Shown here piece by piece: positions 53,805-63,199 of a stretch of DNA of 64,000 bases. How positions within the stretch are numbered: the stretch's first letter is position 1; each line of letters begins with the position of its first letter. The notes beneath the pieces were generated by a model that was not told the origin of the DNA, did no database searches, and saw nothing but the letters and a program-made list of their open reading frames with translations. Both the position numbers and the translations under genes were made by a program. Origin of the DNA: Agrobacterium albertimagni AOL15 (GTDB lineage Bacteria > Pseudomonadota > Alphaproteobacteria > Rhizobiales > Rhizobiaceae); contig NZ_ALJF01000001.1 in NCBI RefSeq assembly GCF_000300855.1, positions 1 to 64,000 of the forward strand, written 5' to 3'.

Positions 53805-54521
53805 TCAGATCAGCATCAGCCGGGCCGCAACCGCAGTCGCCTGCTGCAGCGTCACGGCATCAAGTTTGCCTCTTGCCTTGTCGACCGATCCCCGAACCCG
53901 TGAGTATTTCTCTTCCAAGAGGTCAGCCACATCCTGCATGGTCTTGCCTTCGGCGACCCAGCTGAGACACGTGGTCTCGAAAGGCGTCAGCTTGGAGGCC
54001 GAACCGCTGGACCACCGCTTTCTGCGCAACGAGAATGCAAAATGCAGCATGGCCGCTGCCGCAGCAGCCTCGATGATGTCCATCCGCACGGCATCCTTCA
54101 GGCATGCAGTATCGGAGGATGCGAAGGTCAACACGGCCTTATGGCCAAAGCCGACACGGATCGGGATTGAAAGTCCTGCAACAATTCCATGGGCGATCGC
54201 CTCGTCGCGAAAGGCGATCACGTCTTTGCTTTCCCGGTTGAGTATTGCGTCGTGAAGCGACCAGCAGAAGGGATGGGCCCCCTGTTTGGCGGCTTTGACG
54301 ATCGGATCGATCCGGCTGAAATCCTGCACATAGTAGCGGTCTTGCCACTCTTCCGAGTAGTTTGACACGGCCCTCCAGCGACTGCCGTCGAGGCGTAGAT
54401 AGGCAAAATGCTGAAACCCTTGAGCCTGGGCGAAGCTTTCCAGAGCCTCGCCCAGCGCATTTGGATCGCGCGCGGTGGTAATGGCCTCGATCAGGGGATC
54501 AAAATGATGTCTCTTGCTCAT
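53805..54521 (-). CDS. traR: TraR, LuxR-type quorum-sensing activator
   Basis: A 238-residue regulator (ATG at 54519-54521 behind GAGGA). The autoinducer pocket shows the TraR pattern: FAYLRLDGSRWRAVSN, YSEEWQDRYYVQDFSRIDP and HPFCWSLHDA, equivalent to the conserved Tyr, Trp, Asp and Trp. The C-terminal HTH reads CLSWVAEGKTMQDVADLLEE then KYSRVRGSVDKARGKLDAVT, very like TraR (GKTMEEIAD...KY..VR). With the TraI signal it should activate traI-trb and raise repABC. The antiactivator TraM is not seen here. Confidence 0.94.
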   Translation of the reverse strand: MSKRHHFDPLIEAITTARDPNALGEALESFAQAQGFQHFAYLRLDGSRWRAVSNYSEEWQDRYYVQDFSRIDPIVKAAKQGAHPFCWSLHDAILNRESKDVIAFRDEAIAHGIVAGLSIPIRVGFGHKAVLTFASSDTACLKDAVRMDIIEAAAAAAMLHFAFSLRRKRWSSGSASKLTPFETTCLSWVAEGKTMQDVADLLEEKYSRVRGSVDKARGKLDAVTLQQATAVAARLMLI

Positions 54522-54803
54522 GCTTGGATCCTCGTTGGCAATGAACATGGGATGCCAGACGTCACCTCGACGTCTGACGCAATGCGGATCGAACTGGACC
54601 TAGATGATGGCGTCCGGCAGAAAACGGACCGGCAATTAATGTGTTACACAAAACAATTATAATGGTGAGTTATAAATGGCCGATCCCGCCGCGCAACTTT
54701 GGCGAGATAAAAGAAACAAAAATTAACATTGGCCACAATTGCAGCCCGACCGGGCGGCCAGGTTCCTGTCCGTTTGGCTCGGTGAGGGCAGGCGCGACAA
54801 GGC

Positions 54804-55592
54804 TCAACCGTCGGACCTGTCGGATTGATCGGTCAAGCCCTCAACACGCGGTGTGAAGATATAGCCGCCAAGCCGGACGGTCCGAAGCATGATCGGGCGG
54901 CGCGGGTTGAACTCGATCTTGCGCCGCAGTCGACTGACATGAACATCAATGCTGCGTTCCAGCGGGCCTGCTGCGCCGGCACGGGTGAAGCCCAAGAGCT
55001 GATGCCTTGACAGTGGCTTGCCGCTATTGCGGCAAAAGGCCCATAACAGGTCGAATTCAGCGGTCGTCAGATCAACAGTCTGACCACTAGGATCTGTGAC
55101 AAGTCTACGATGCGGGTCGATCGACCAGCCAGAAAATCGCAAGACACCACTGAGCGAACCTGCCGCGTGGCTCAAGCGCATCCGCCGCATAAGACCTGAG
55201 ATGCGCACCTTGATCTCGCGGATCGACAAGGTTTTTGGGAAGCATTCGTCGGCACCTGCTTCCAGCACTTCAATATGCGCCTCGGGATCTTCCGTGTCGA
55301 TCAAGGCAATGATGGCAACGGAGCTGGTGAGACGAATGTTGCGACAGAATTGCGCCATGTCCTCCTGTCCCTGTGCAAGGCTGTCGACAAGCAGGAGATC
55401 GCTCCCTTGGACGAAAAGCGTCGCACGCAGTGCTGACGTGCTCGAGACGCGTTTGACGAGATAATCACCTTGCAGAGCGTTGATGATCCGCTTGCTCCTC
55501 TCGCTCCTGCGCAACAACACGAGAAGCTCGGCCCGCCGATCCGCAAGACCGGTTTCGACGCCGGACGGCATCGAGGATCTGGGTTTTCCCAT
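54804..55592 (-). CDS. OmpR-like regulator with degenerate receiver domain
   Basis: A 262-residue protein with an N-terminal receiver-like domain and a C-terminal winged helix (SIDPHRRLVTDPSGQTVDLT; TAEFDLLWAFCRNSGKPLSR; ERSIDVHVSRLRRKIEFNP; MLRTVRLGGYIFTPR). In the receiver the acidic pocket that binds Mg2+ is missing (LLVLLRRSERSKR), while the Asp position (LLLVDSLAQ) and Lys (ECFPKTLSIREI) remain. Phosphorylation is therefore doubtful. It is divergent from a second atypical regulator, and no histidine kinase is nearby. DNA binding through the winged helix is likely. Confidence 0.8.
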   Translation of the reverse strand: MGKPRSSMPSGVETGLADRRAELLVLLRRSERSKRIINALQGDYLVKRVSSTSALRATLFVQGSDLLLVDSLAQGQEDMAQFCRNIRLTSSVAIIALIDTEDPEAHIEVLEAGADECFPKTLSIREIKVRISGLMRRMRLSHAAGSLSGVLRFSGWSIDPHRRLVTDPSGQTVDLTTAEFDLLWAFCRNSGKPLSRHQLLGFTRAGAAGPLERSIDVHVSRLRRKIEFNPRRPIMLRTVRLGGYIFTPRVEGLTDQSDRSDG

Positions 55593-55857
55593 ATGGTCGC
55601 CCCTTCTGCTTTCACCGCGCGTTCGGCAATCGAATGAATGACGCGCAGATGCAGATTATCGATCGAGCGCCTTCAACTTCGGCGCGCAGTCCTTATTGGG
55701 GCTTTTTTGACGAGGCTTGCCAAGTGACAAATCTGCTAGGCTGGATCTCGCCCAAATCCGCAACAATTCTACATAAATTGCGTGCACTTAGCGTTTGAAC
55801 AAGCGCGCATGCAGTGCCATGCTGATGGCGCAAATCAACAGGAGTAGAGGCCTGTTC

Positions 55858-56586
55858 ATGCAAGAGCGAAATGGTGCAGCGCTCCATGACGCACCTCTAG
55901 TTGTCATCGGCTCGGCCGCAGGGGAGCTTGCTGTCTTTCTCCGGCATCTGTTGGAAAGCGATGGTCTGACGGTCGAGCTTGCCACGACGAAAGACAGTGC
56001 GTTGAGCAAGATTGTCGAGCAACAGGCGGTGCTTGCATTGATCGATTGCGACCTCGAGGGTGCACTGTCACTTTGCCGGTCGGTGCGGGAAACCAGGGCC
56101 TCCCCGGACTGTCGCATTGTCGGGCTCATCGGTCAGGACTTAAGCTCCAGCTATCCCGACTTCCTGTCCGCCGGCATGGATGATGCGCTGATGCGCCCGG
56201 CCGAACCGAGAGCAATCCTGGATGCCGTCAGGCGGCAGACGAGGCAATCGAACCTCGGGAATGAACCGGTCATCGTCCACCGCGATGTCGAGATTGATCT
56301 GCGGGCACGGCGTGTGTGGCGTGGGGGCAGGGAAGTCTCTCTGACACGCATCGAATTCGAACTGCTGGTGACCCTCGCCAAAGATCCGATGTCTGTTCAC
56401 TCCCGCCAGGCTCTGATTGCTGGGGCCTGGCCGAGGGGCATCTATGTCGAACCTCGCACGGTGACCATCCATATCGGCCGCTTGCGACGGCGTCTGATGA
56501 CAGGTGGTGCCAAGGATCTGATCCGCACCGTCAGGGGAAGCGGCTATGCACTCGATGCAGGCGAGCCCGAAGGCCCAAAGGAGTGA
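55858..56586 (+). CDS. second atypical OmpR-like regulator
   Basis: A 242-residue regulator from the ATG at 55858 (GAGG about 8 bases upstream; earlier TTG and ATG starts are also open). The receiver lacks the acidic pair (LVVIGSAAGELAVF) and has Arg in place of the conserved Lys (DDALMRPAEPRAILD), although Asp is kept (ALIDCDLEG). The winged helix is intact (EIDLRARRVWRGGREVSLTR; IEFELLVTLAKDPMSVHSRQ; PRTVTIHIGRLRRRLM). It probably works without phosphorylation. The stop is only 5 bases before the amidohydrolase start, so the two are coexpressed and it is a candidate local regulator. Confidence 0.8.
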   Translation: MQERNGAALHDAPLVVIGSAAGELAVFLRHLLESDGLTVELATTKDSALSKIVEQQAVLALIDCDLEGALSLCRSVRETRASPDCRIVGLIGQDLSSSYPDFLSAGMDDALMRPAEPRAILDAVRRQTRQSNLGNEPVIVHRDVEIDLRARRVWRGGREVSLTRIEFELLVTLAKDPMSVHSRQALIAGAWPRGIYVEPRTVTIHIGRLRRRLMTGGAKDLIRTVRGSGYALDAGEPEGPKE

Positions 56587-56591
56587 ATCTC

Positions 56592-57968
56592 ATGATGGAC
56601 GGCAACAGGGCGGCCAACGACCGGATTTTGTTTCGCGGCGGCAGCCTCATCACCGGCGACGGGCGAACCATGCTTGAGCCTGCGTCTATCCGGGTTCGTG
56701 CAGGCGTCATCGTAGAACTCTCTCCAGGCATGGCCGATGCCGCCGAGAGCGAGACGGTCATTTCGACCGAAGGCCTGATGATGCTGCCCGGCTTCATCAA
56801 CGGGCACGCGCATGCGACCATTGCCGGCCCGTCCATGCCGAGCGGCTCGCCACCGCTATCCCCGGCACAGGTCAGCTGGCAGCGCAATCGGCATCTTCTC
56901 TCCGGCACGACCTCTCTCATCAATGTTTGCGGCCTCGCCATGGCGGATGAACGTGACGGAGAACTGGGTGCCCATCCGATGGACATCCACATGACAAGCG
57001 CCCATACGCCCCATTCGATCCTGGCGGCAGACGAGATTGATGGGCGCGGGCTTACACCACGACATCGACATTCGAGCATCGATGATCTCGTTCTGAGCGG
57101 CTGTCGAGTGCTGGGAGAGGCCGGTGGTGGCCAGACATTGGGAGGCGGTGCGCAGGACTACCGCTTCATTCCCGATGCGATCGAGGAATATACCGGTCTG
57201 CGGATCAGCGTTCAGATGGCTCGACGCCTGAAGGAAGCGGTGCTCGGGCGCAGGCTGGACGGTCGTGCAACGGCAAGCGAACGCACCGTCAAAGAGCTTC
57301 TAGTCGAGGCGGCAATTGCAGACAAGATCTCGACGCTGGAACTGAGAGGCCTGCTTGAACGGCACGTTCTGGCACCCGTCGAACACGCGCTTGTTGGGCT
57401 TAAGGAAGTTGCAGACGCCGCCGTCAGGCACAATCTTCCTGCGATCTTCCACCACGCGCCACCGACGGCGGAAACGCTTCTTCTCCTCCAGCAACAGTAC
57501 CCCGCACTGCGCATGATTGCAGCCCATGCCAATCATCCTTCCTTTCTTACCGATGAAGCCGTCGACTACGCCGCTCGTCTGAAAGATCTTGGTGCGAAAG
57601 TCGACATATCGACGCTTGACGTGGTCGAGACACGCTTCCGAAACGGTCCGGAGTCTTTTGATGCGCTCGTCGAGGCTGGACTGGTGGACACGATCTCAAC
57701 CGACTTTGCCGGCGGAGACTGGGACACAATCCCTTCCGCTCTGCACAGGATGACACGCGTCAACAGGAAGAGCCTGACAGAAGCGGTAGCGCTGGCAACC
57801 GGCAATGTCGCGCGGGTCTTTCCGGAGATCTTCGGCGATCGTGGCCTTCTGGCGCTCGGCAAAAGGGCTGATCTCGTCATGACCGAAGCCCACAACATCT
57901 CCAGGGTCAGGCATGTCTTCATCGCCGGCCAGGCACGTGTCTGGAACGGCGCGCTTCTGTCTGCATAA
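56592..57968 (+). CDS. metal-dependent amidohydrolase
   Basis: A 458-residue amidohydrolase-superfamily enzyme. I take the ATG at 56592 behind AAGGAG at 8 bases. Motifs are the N-terminal beta-sandwich (LFRGGSLITGDGRTMLEPAS), the HxH motif in MLPGFINGHAHATIAG near residue 72, LPAIFHHAPPTAETLL, MIAAHANHPSFLTDEA and the Asp in DTISTDFAGGDWDTIP, then KRADLVMTEAHNISRVRHVF typical of adenine-deaminase/dihydroorotase-like members. It hydrolyses an amide, amine or imide of unknown identity. It stands first in a presumed catabolic island and is coupled to an atypical regulator. Confidence 0.88.
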   Translation: MMDGNRAANDRILFRGGSLITGDGRTMLEPASIRVRAGVIVELSPGMADAAESETVISTEGLMMLPGFINGHAHATIAGPSMPSGSPPLSPAQVSWQRNRHLLSGTTSLINVCGLAMADERDGELGAHPMDIHMTSAHTPHSILAADEIDGRGLTPRHRHSSIDDLVLSGCRVLGEAGGGQTLGGGAQDYRFIPDAIEEYTGLRISVQMARRLKEAVLGRRLDGRATASERTVKELLVEAAIADKISTLELRGLLERHVLAPVEHALVGLKEVADAAVRHNLPAIFHHAPPTAETLLLLQQQYPALRMIAAHANHPSFLTDEAVDYAARLKDLGAKVDISTLDVVETRFRNGPESFDALVEAGLVDTISTDFAGGDWDTIPSALHRMTRVNRKSLTEAVALATGNVARVFPEIFGDRGLLALGKRADLVMTEAHNISRVRHVFIAGQARVWNGALLSA

Positions 57969-58090
57969 GAAGCGCAGGGCCAACTGTCGCTGCGATACTC
58001 GATCCGCCGAAACCGTATAGGCGCTGCTTTCGACGCGGGTCTTGAACCAGTTTGGCCGAAACGGCTGGGTTCTGCTGTTCGATTGGCGCG

Positions 58091-59479
58091 TCAGGTCTCA
58101 GACGAGCCCATACCAGCATCGAGGCTCGCCGTGATTTTCTGACCCAGCCGTTGCATGAGCTCGTCAGCATCGCCCTCGCTCAGCGAAACGACCGAGTTGA
58201 TTATTCTGTCCTGTTCGACCTGCGAGATCACCCCGCGCGACACCCGCCGGAATTTTGCAGCAAGCGCCTTATAATCCATGGGCTCGGATGGGTCGCCACG
58301 CGCAGCTGTCAGTTTGGAAACAAGCAGCGCCCCGGACCTCAGGGCAACCGTGAGCATCGCAGTGGTCTTCATCGGAAACTGCGCTTCCGCTTCTGCGTTC
58401 ACGCTCAGCTTGACCTTAGAGGCAAAGTCCGACAGTTCCGACCGGGCCAAGAGGTCGGGCCCAATTGGTGTGAGCGCCTCTTCTCCGAGGATTGCGAGCA
58501 CTGCCAGACAATAGGGCAGGCTGTATTGCAGGGCCGTCAGGTTTTCCGGATCCGGACTATTGGCAAGCTTCAAGGCAAAGCCGAAGGTTTCCACCTCGAT
58601 GTGGTCGATATCAGCCACCGTGAAACCATGATCACGGCACAATGCGCCATAGGCGTCCAGGGCCGGATGGATGTAGCGACAACAGGCATAGGGCTTGAAG
58701 TATGTGTCGAGGATCTCAAACCGGCTCCCCAGTCGATCGAGAATACGGGCTCGATCATAGAAGTGCTGGTGATCAAGCAGGTCGACCGGGCCGGTGAACC
58801 CGGCTCCCGCCAGGAACACGGCCTGCAGACCAAGCTGCGCGCTGAAGGCGATACCTTCTTTCACCAGATTGCCGGTCATGCGCGAATAGCCGGAACTGCC
58901 GTTTGCCCGCTGGTTGGGCGCGGTCACACCGGCAATCGCCAAAGCCTGCGCCAGATGCTCCGGCATTGCTTTCAAGAGCCGTCCAGCCGCAGCGGCAGAA
59001 GCAAAGGCCGCCCATCGTCCGGTCTGACGTGTCAGGATTGCCTCTGTTTTCTGGGCTGCAGCAATCCTGACGCCGACATCATAACCCGCAATGATGGCCG
59101 AGAGGATCTCATCGCCACGGCTCTGCGGCATGGTCGAGGCGAGGGTAAGCACCGTCGGAATGACGCTTGCACCGGGATGACCGCGGGCCGCCCGATTGCC
59201 ATCATCAAGATCAAGGGCAGACGCACAGAGCGCATTGTGAAGCAGGGCAGACAGCAGCGACAATTTCTGTCCGGTGAACCAGGCCGGGGCCGGACCGCAA
59301 CCGTAAAGCCATTCAGATACACCAAGGGCAGCCGCCGGAGCTGGCGATCGCACACCTGCAAGTGCTGCGGTCAAAAGATCGAGTACGCAACCTAGCGCCA
59401 CCTCCCTCACCTCGTCGGGTAGCCGCCTTGCATCGATTTCCAGTGCATGACGAGCCAGACGATGCGTTAGAAAAGGCAT
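58091..59479 (-). CDS. MmgE/PrpD-family protein
   Basis: A 462-residue protein of the MmgE/PrpD family, which contains 2-methylcitrate dehydratase, cis-aconitate decarboxylase and iminodisuccinate epimerase. Landmarks are LLTAALAGVRSPAPAAALG, NALCASALDLDDGNRAARGH with HPGASVIP near residue 100, AIIAGYDVGVRIAAA and YFKPYACCRYIHPALDAY near residue 270. The last matches the conserved K-P-Y-x-C-C-x-x-x-H segment of the family. The substrate is unknown. It lies on the minus strand, 49 bases beyond the cyclodeaminase-family gene on the same strand, so the two are likely cotranscribed. Confidence 0.9.
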   Translation of the reverse strand: MPFLTHRLARHALEIDARRLPDEVREVALGCVLDLLTAALAGVRSPAPAAALGVSEWLYGCGPAPAWFTGQKLSLLSALLHNALCASALDLDDGNRAARGHPGASVIPTVLTLASTMPQSRGDEILSAIIAGYDVGVRIAAAQKTEAILTRQTGRWAAFASAAAAGRLLKAMPEHLAQALAIAGVTAPNQRANGSSGYSRMTGNLVKEGIAFSAQLGLQAVFLAGAGFTGPVDLLDHQHFYDRARILDRLGSRFEILDTYFKPYACCRYIHPALDAYGALCRDHGFTVADIDHIEVETFGFALKLANSPDPENLTALQYSLPYCLAVLAILGEEALTPIGPDLLARSELSDFASKVKLSVNAEAEAQFPMKTTAMLTVALRSGALLVSKLTAARGDPSEPMDYKALAAKFRRVSRGVISQVEQDRIINSVVSLSEGDADELMQRLGQKITASLDAGMGSSET

Positions 59480-59528
59480 GATGACTTCCTCCTCGTCAGT
59501 CCAAGCTTACCAGGCCGGTTGCCTGCGT

Positions 59529-60626
59529 TCAGACCGCCGTCTGCACCAGGTACTTCTGGAAGAGAGCAGCCACCACATAGAGATCGAGCACCGGCAGACC
59601 CACACAGGTAACTGAAAGTGGCGCACCTGGTTGAAGGCGCCAGTTGGATGTCTTCCCCAGCTCCAGAATGCCAAGATGAGGACCGAGCGCCTCGAGCGAG
59701 GAGCCAGTCGTTGAGAACTGCAAGGCAAGGCTTTGCGAGTTTCGCCTCGAGACAGTCGCCAGATCGTCACAGCCGACCTGGCCTTGCCGCAGGACCCGTC
59801 GCAAGGTCTCCACCGGCACCTCATCGCCTCCCAGATGAAGAAGACAGGCGTCCCGCCTGAGCTCATCATCTGCGAATACGGGCTTATCGGAATTGGTGGC
59901 TGTGATCACAAAATCGGCTTCGACCAGAAAGCGGTTGTCTTCAACAGCGATAAGTTCGAAGGGCAGGGAGGTGGACAGCGACGCCACCAGCGCTCTTGCG
60001 CTTTCAAGCCGTAAAGCCTTGAGATAGACGCGGGCAATGGGTCGCGCTGCGCGATCAGAAAGCGAGGCAAGAATTGCCTCCGCAATTGGCCCCGCACCGA
60101 ACAGGAACACAGTGATCGCGTCTGTTTTGATCGGACAAAGACCGAGCACCTGGGAGGCATAGGCACCGGTGCGGGCGGCCGAAAGCGCCGTCGCATCGAC
60201 GATCGCAAGTGGCTGCATGGTGAGTTTTTCCATGAGAATATAGGTTGATCTGGAGCGCCGAAGGCCCAAGAGCCGGTTGAAGGCATTGGCGCCGATGACC
60301 TTGACCCCGGCAAAATCGGGATTTGCCCCATAAAGGCACGAGAGTTTCCAACCGAGCCTCTCACCGGCAAACTCGCCGGGCCGGGTGTCAAAACCGGCTT
60401 CTCGCCAGAATGCGTCCTCGGGGAGCGACAATACGGACTTGTGGCCGAGTGCCCGACCATTGCGGATATCTATCCAGGCTTGATCCAGCACGTCATGGAC
60501 TTCCGCCACCGACAAGGCTGAGCCACTGGTGACGATCAGAGTTTCGTCAAGCACAACGGGCTCTGTCCGATGCGGGCTGAACCGCAAATTCAAGGCGAGA
60601 TGTGAAACGACCTGATTGGCAAGCAT
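59529..60626 (-). CDS. ornithine cyclodeaminase/mu-crystallin-family protein
   Basis: A 365-residue NAD(P)-binding protein. The Rossmann motif is VFLFGAGPIAEAILASL near residue 170, and the substrate-side region ERLGWKLSCLYGANP resembles the lysine-containing part of the family. Family members include ornithine cyclodeaminase, ketimine reductases and opine-like amino-acid dehydrogenases. The protein is slightly long for the family (about 330-350) with an extended N-terminus. It precedes the MmgE/PrpD gene on the same strand and probably acts in the same pathway. The reaction cannot be assigned. Confidence 0.88.
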   Translation of the reverse strand: MLANQVVSHLALNLRFSPHRTEPVVLDETLIVTSGSALSVAEVHDVLDQAWIDIRNGRALGHKSVLSLPEDAFWREAGFDTRPGEFAGERLGWKLSCLYGANPDFAGVKVIGANAFNRLLGLRRSRSTYILMEKLTMQPLAIVDATALSAARTGAYASQVLGLCPIKTDAITVFLFGAGPIAEAILASLSDRAARPIARVYLKALRLESARALVASLSTSLPFELIAVEDNRFLVEADFVITATNSDKPVFADDELRRDACLLHLGGDEVPVETLRRVLRQGQVGCDDLATVSRRNSQSLALQFSTTGSSLEALGPHLGILELGKTSNWRLQPGAPLSVTCVGLPVLDLYVVAALFQKYLVQTAV

Positions 60627-60830
60627 GTGACCTGTTCCTCCCGAATGCGTTTTGACCGCGACAGGAGCGAATGATAGCGGACCCCGCAGGTTTCAAAGGC
60701 GAAGTCTTGGCAAAGACTTGGACAAGATCGGTGAAGCCTCAGCGTCTAACGTCGGTCGACACATCTGACGACCTCGCCCATTGCCAGATCCAACATCCAA
60801 GATCCAAGATCCGAGGTCATTGATCCAGGA

Positions 60831-61757
60831 TCAAAGAAGCGACTTTGCCCTAATCCTGGCCGCCTTTCGATAGGCGCGCGGCGTAAGACCCGTTTCAAAA
60901 CGGAAGGTGCGGTTGAAATTCGACAGATTGTTGAAGCCGGCCTCGAAGCAGATATCGGTTATCGAGGTCTGGGTTTCACTCAAAAGGGTTCGTGCCCGCC
61001 AGACCCGCACAGAGCGACTGTAGTCGGAAAAATTCATGCCGGTCAGACGGCGAAAGGCGCGCGAGAAAGCGGAAGGCTCAAAACCGACTTTTTGCGCCAC
61101 CTCGTGCATTTGCGCGCCAGGATCCGATTGGAGAATCTGAATGGCCTGGTCGATGCGCCGATGTCTTCGATCCGACACCTGATTGTAGATCGAAATGAAA
61201 TGTTCACTGGCCAGCAGACGCTTTTCAGGTGCGGCATCGATTGCCTCCAGGATCTCAAGGAAGAGGCCAAGTCCGCCCCGATGGCCGATCGCATGGAGCT
61301 CAAGGATCATGTGGCCAATCAAACTGGCTTCCTTGCCCAGAATTTCTATCCCACGCTCAGCCAATGGCTTGAGCCGGTGGAGGACTTCGAATTCAGGACA
61401 GACAGCCCGTACGCCAATCAAGGCATCGGCATCAAACTGCAGGACCATGTCGCGACCGGGGAGCGGCGGAGCACCGGGGGTAATCCAGTTATGCGGCAGA
61501 TTGGTGCCGGTCAGCATCAGATGTCCAGGCCGAAAGGGGCCGATATAGTCTCCGACATAAGCAAAGCCACTGGCGTCCGGGATGAAGTGGATCTCCCATT
61601 CGGGATGGTAGTTCCAGATGCAGATCGGATTGGGATAGTCGTCACGGCGGATCAGGTAGGACGCGCCACCGGGGAGCACGATCTGCTCACGCGTGGCAGT
61701 GAAGGTCTCTAAGGGAGACTGCGGAAAATCTGGTGCAATAGGCATGCAAGCGTCCAT
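60831..61757 (-). CDS. AraC-family transcriptional regulator
   Basis: A 308-residue regulator from the ATG at 61755-61757; a TTG seven codons earlier is possible and the ribosome-binding site is poor for either. An N-terminal cupin-like domain (IWNYHPEWEIHFIPDASGFA; PGHLMLTGTNLPHNWITPG) is followed by a C-terminal double HTH (MHEVAQKVGFEPSAFSRAFR; ITDICFEAGFNNLSNFNRTF, ending GLTPRAYRKA). Cupin-type AraC regulators usually sense sugars or amino acids. It is divergent from the ABC importer operon and likely controls it. Confidence 0.93.
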   Translation of the reverse strand: MDACMPIAPDFPQSPLETFTATREQIVLPGGASYLIRRDDYPNPICIWNYHPEWEIHFIPDASGFAYVGDYIGPFRPGHLMLTGTNLPHNWITPGAPPLPGRDMVLQFDADALIGVRAVCPEFEVLHRLKPLAERGIEILGKEASLIGHMILELHAIGHRGGLGLFLEILEAIDAAPEKRLLASEHFISIYNQVSDRRHRRIDQAIQILQSDPGAQMHEVAQKVGFEPSAFSRAFRRLTGMNFSDYSRSVRVWRARTLLSETQTSITDICFEAGFNNLSNFNRTFRFETGLTPRAYRKAARIRAKSLL

Positions 61758-61880
61758 GTTGTGCTGCACAAATGTCAAAATAATATCAGTTCTGCGTCGA
61801 AGTCCAACTAGTTCGGGCTCACGTCTTCGGCAAAAGTGCCCCCGTCGATGGCAAGGGAGTTGCCATCAAGGGAGGAAATC

Positions 61881-63131
61881 ATGACACTGAATGCTCTCCG
61901 CGCAGGCTGCGCGGTCATCGCTCTACTTGCCGCCTCGAACGCTTTTGCCGCCGCACAATGCACGGATGACGTCCGCATCCTGGCGCAGCCGCGCGACGGT
62001 CTGACGCTTCTCGAAGACTATGTCGACGAGTTCGAGGAGCTTTCCGGTGCCGGCTTCGAGATCAGCTATCTCAACGAAAACGATCGCCGCGCCAAGTCGC
62101 AGGCCGACGCATCAACCGTTGGCAGCTTCGACGTCTATTATGTCGACGAAGCCAATCTGGCGCTGTTTGCCTCTTCGGGCTGGATCGTGCCGCTTGATGG
62201 CTTCTACCCCGCCGAATACGACTACAACGACTTCGACGCCGGCATGCGGGCGGCAGCCACCTATGACGGCAAACAGTGGTTTGCGCCGGTTCAGGGCGGC
62301 GGCGATCTGATGGTCTATCGCACCGATCTTCTCGAAAAGGCAGGCATCGAGCCTCCCAAGACCTGGGACGAATATTTCGCAGCCGTTCAGAAGCTGCATG
62401 ATCCGGCAAATGGTGTCTATGGCACAGCACTTCGCGGCCAGCGCGGCTCGGGCGCCAATGTCTGGCGCTGGATGCCCTTCTTCAAGGCCAATGGTGGCGA
62501 GTGGTTCAAGGACGGCAAGCCAGCCTTCAACTCGGATGCAGCCGTGAAGGCGACCGAAACCTATCTGGAACTCTTCAAATATTCGGCTCCAGGCACGCAG
62601 ACCGGCTCCTGGGATGAATCGACCGGCGCCTTCCGCTCCGGCAAGGTCGCGATCATCATCGAATCCGCACCGCTTGGCGGCATGTCGGTCGACAAGGCGC
62701 AAAGCCAGGTCGCAGACAAGGTCGCCTTCTCGGTTCCGCCGTCGCCGCTGCCGGGTGGCGGTTACGCCCATGGCTTTGCGATCGCCTCCAAGGCCAATGC
62801 CACGGATGAGGAAAAGGCCTGCGCCGGTCTTTTCGTTGCCTGGGCAACCTCCAAGGAGCAGGAGGCCCGTCGCCTTGCCGCCGGCCAGCCGGGCGAGTTG
62901 ACGCGGACCAGCACCTATCAGAGCCCGGAATATGCGACGACCTTTGGTCAGAACCTCGCCGACGCAATGGCTGCGACCGGTGAAAAGACCACCGTTACAT
63001 TCTGGCAGGATCCGCGCTGGCAGGAGCTGGGCAATCAGTGGGGCATCATGCTCGAAGAGCTGATCACCGGCAGCCGCACCGATGTCAAGGCGACGCTTGA
63101 CGAACTGGAAGCCTTCGCCGCCAAACTTTAA
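61881..63131 (+). CDS. sugar-type ABC transporter substrate-binding protein
   Basis: A 416-residue extracellular solute-binding protein (family 1). The ATG at 61881 follows GGGAGGAAATC. A signal peptide covers residues 1-24 (RAGCAVIALLAASNAFAA). Mature landmarks are DVYYVDEANLALFASSGWIV, YDGKQWFAPVQGGGDLMVYR, DLLEKAGIEPPKTWDEYFAA, WDESTGAFRSGKVAIIIE and GYAHGFAIASKANATDEEK. The binding mode is typical of carbohydrate/polyol importers, but family members also bind amino-acid conjugates. It starts the importer operon divergent from the AraC gene. Confidence 0.94.
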   Translation: MTLNALRAGCAVIALLAASNAFAAAQCTDDVRILAQPRDGLTLLEDYVDEFEELSGAGFEISYLNENDRRAKSQADASTVGSFDVYYVDEANLALFASSGWIVPLDGFYPAEYDYNDFDAGMRAAATYDGKQWFAPVQGGGDLMVYRTDLLEKAGIEPPKTWDEYFAAVQKLHDPANGVYGTALRGQRGSGANVWRWMPFFKANGGEWFKDGKPAFNSDAAVKATETYLELFKYSAPGTQTGSWDESTGAFRSGKVAIIIESAPLGGMSVDKAQSQVADKVAFSVPPSPLPGGGYAHGFAIASKANATDEEKACAGLFVAWATSKEQEARRLAAGQPGELTRTSTYQSPEYATTFGQNLADAMAATGEKTTVTFWQDPRWQELGNQWGIMLEELITGSRTDVKATLDELEAFAAKL

Positions 63132-63152
63132 GACCCCCCAAGCAGCCAACTC

Positions 63153-63180
63153 GGGCGCGTCTTCTGGCGCGCCCCTTTTT
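63153..63180 (+). terminator. hairpin with T-tract between binding protein and permease
   Basis: GGGCGCG (63153-63159) pairs with CGCGCCC (63168-63174) around an 8-base loop and is followed by CTTTTT (63175-63180). Such a partial terminator or 3' stabilising hairpin after the binding-protein gene is common in ABC operons and gives excess binding protein over permease. Confidence 0.7.
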
Positions 63181-63199
63181 CTTAATCAAAGGATCTGCC

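Noticed and set aside
54639..54649. TGTGTTACACA palindrome upstream of traR as a tra box
   Set aside because: Arms of only five bases with no CAGATCTG-like core; a weaker candidate than the dyad at 43383-43398.
58052..59395. 447-codon plus-strand frame opposite the MmgE/PrpD gene
   Set aside because: The minus-strand protein has clear family motifs; this frame has none.
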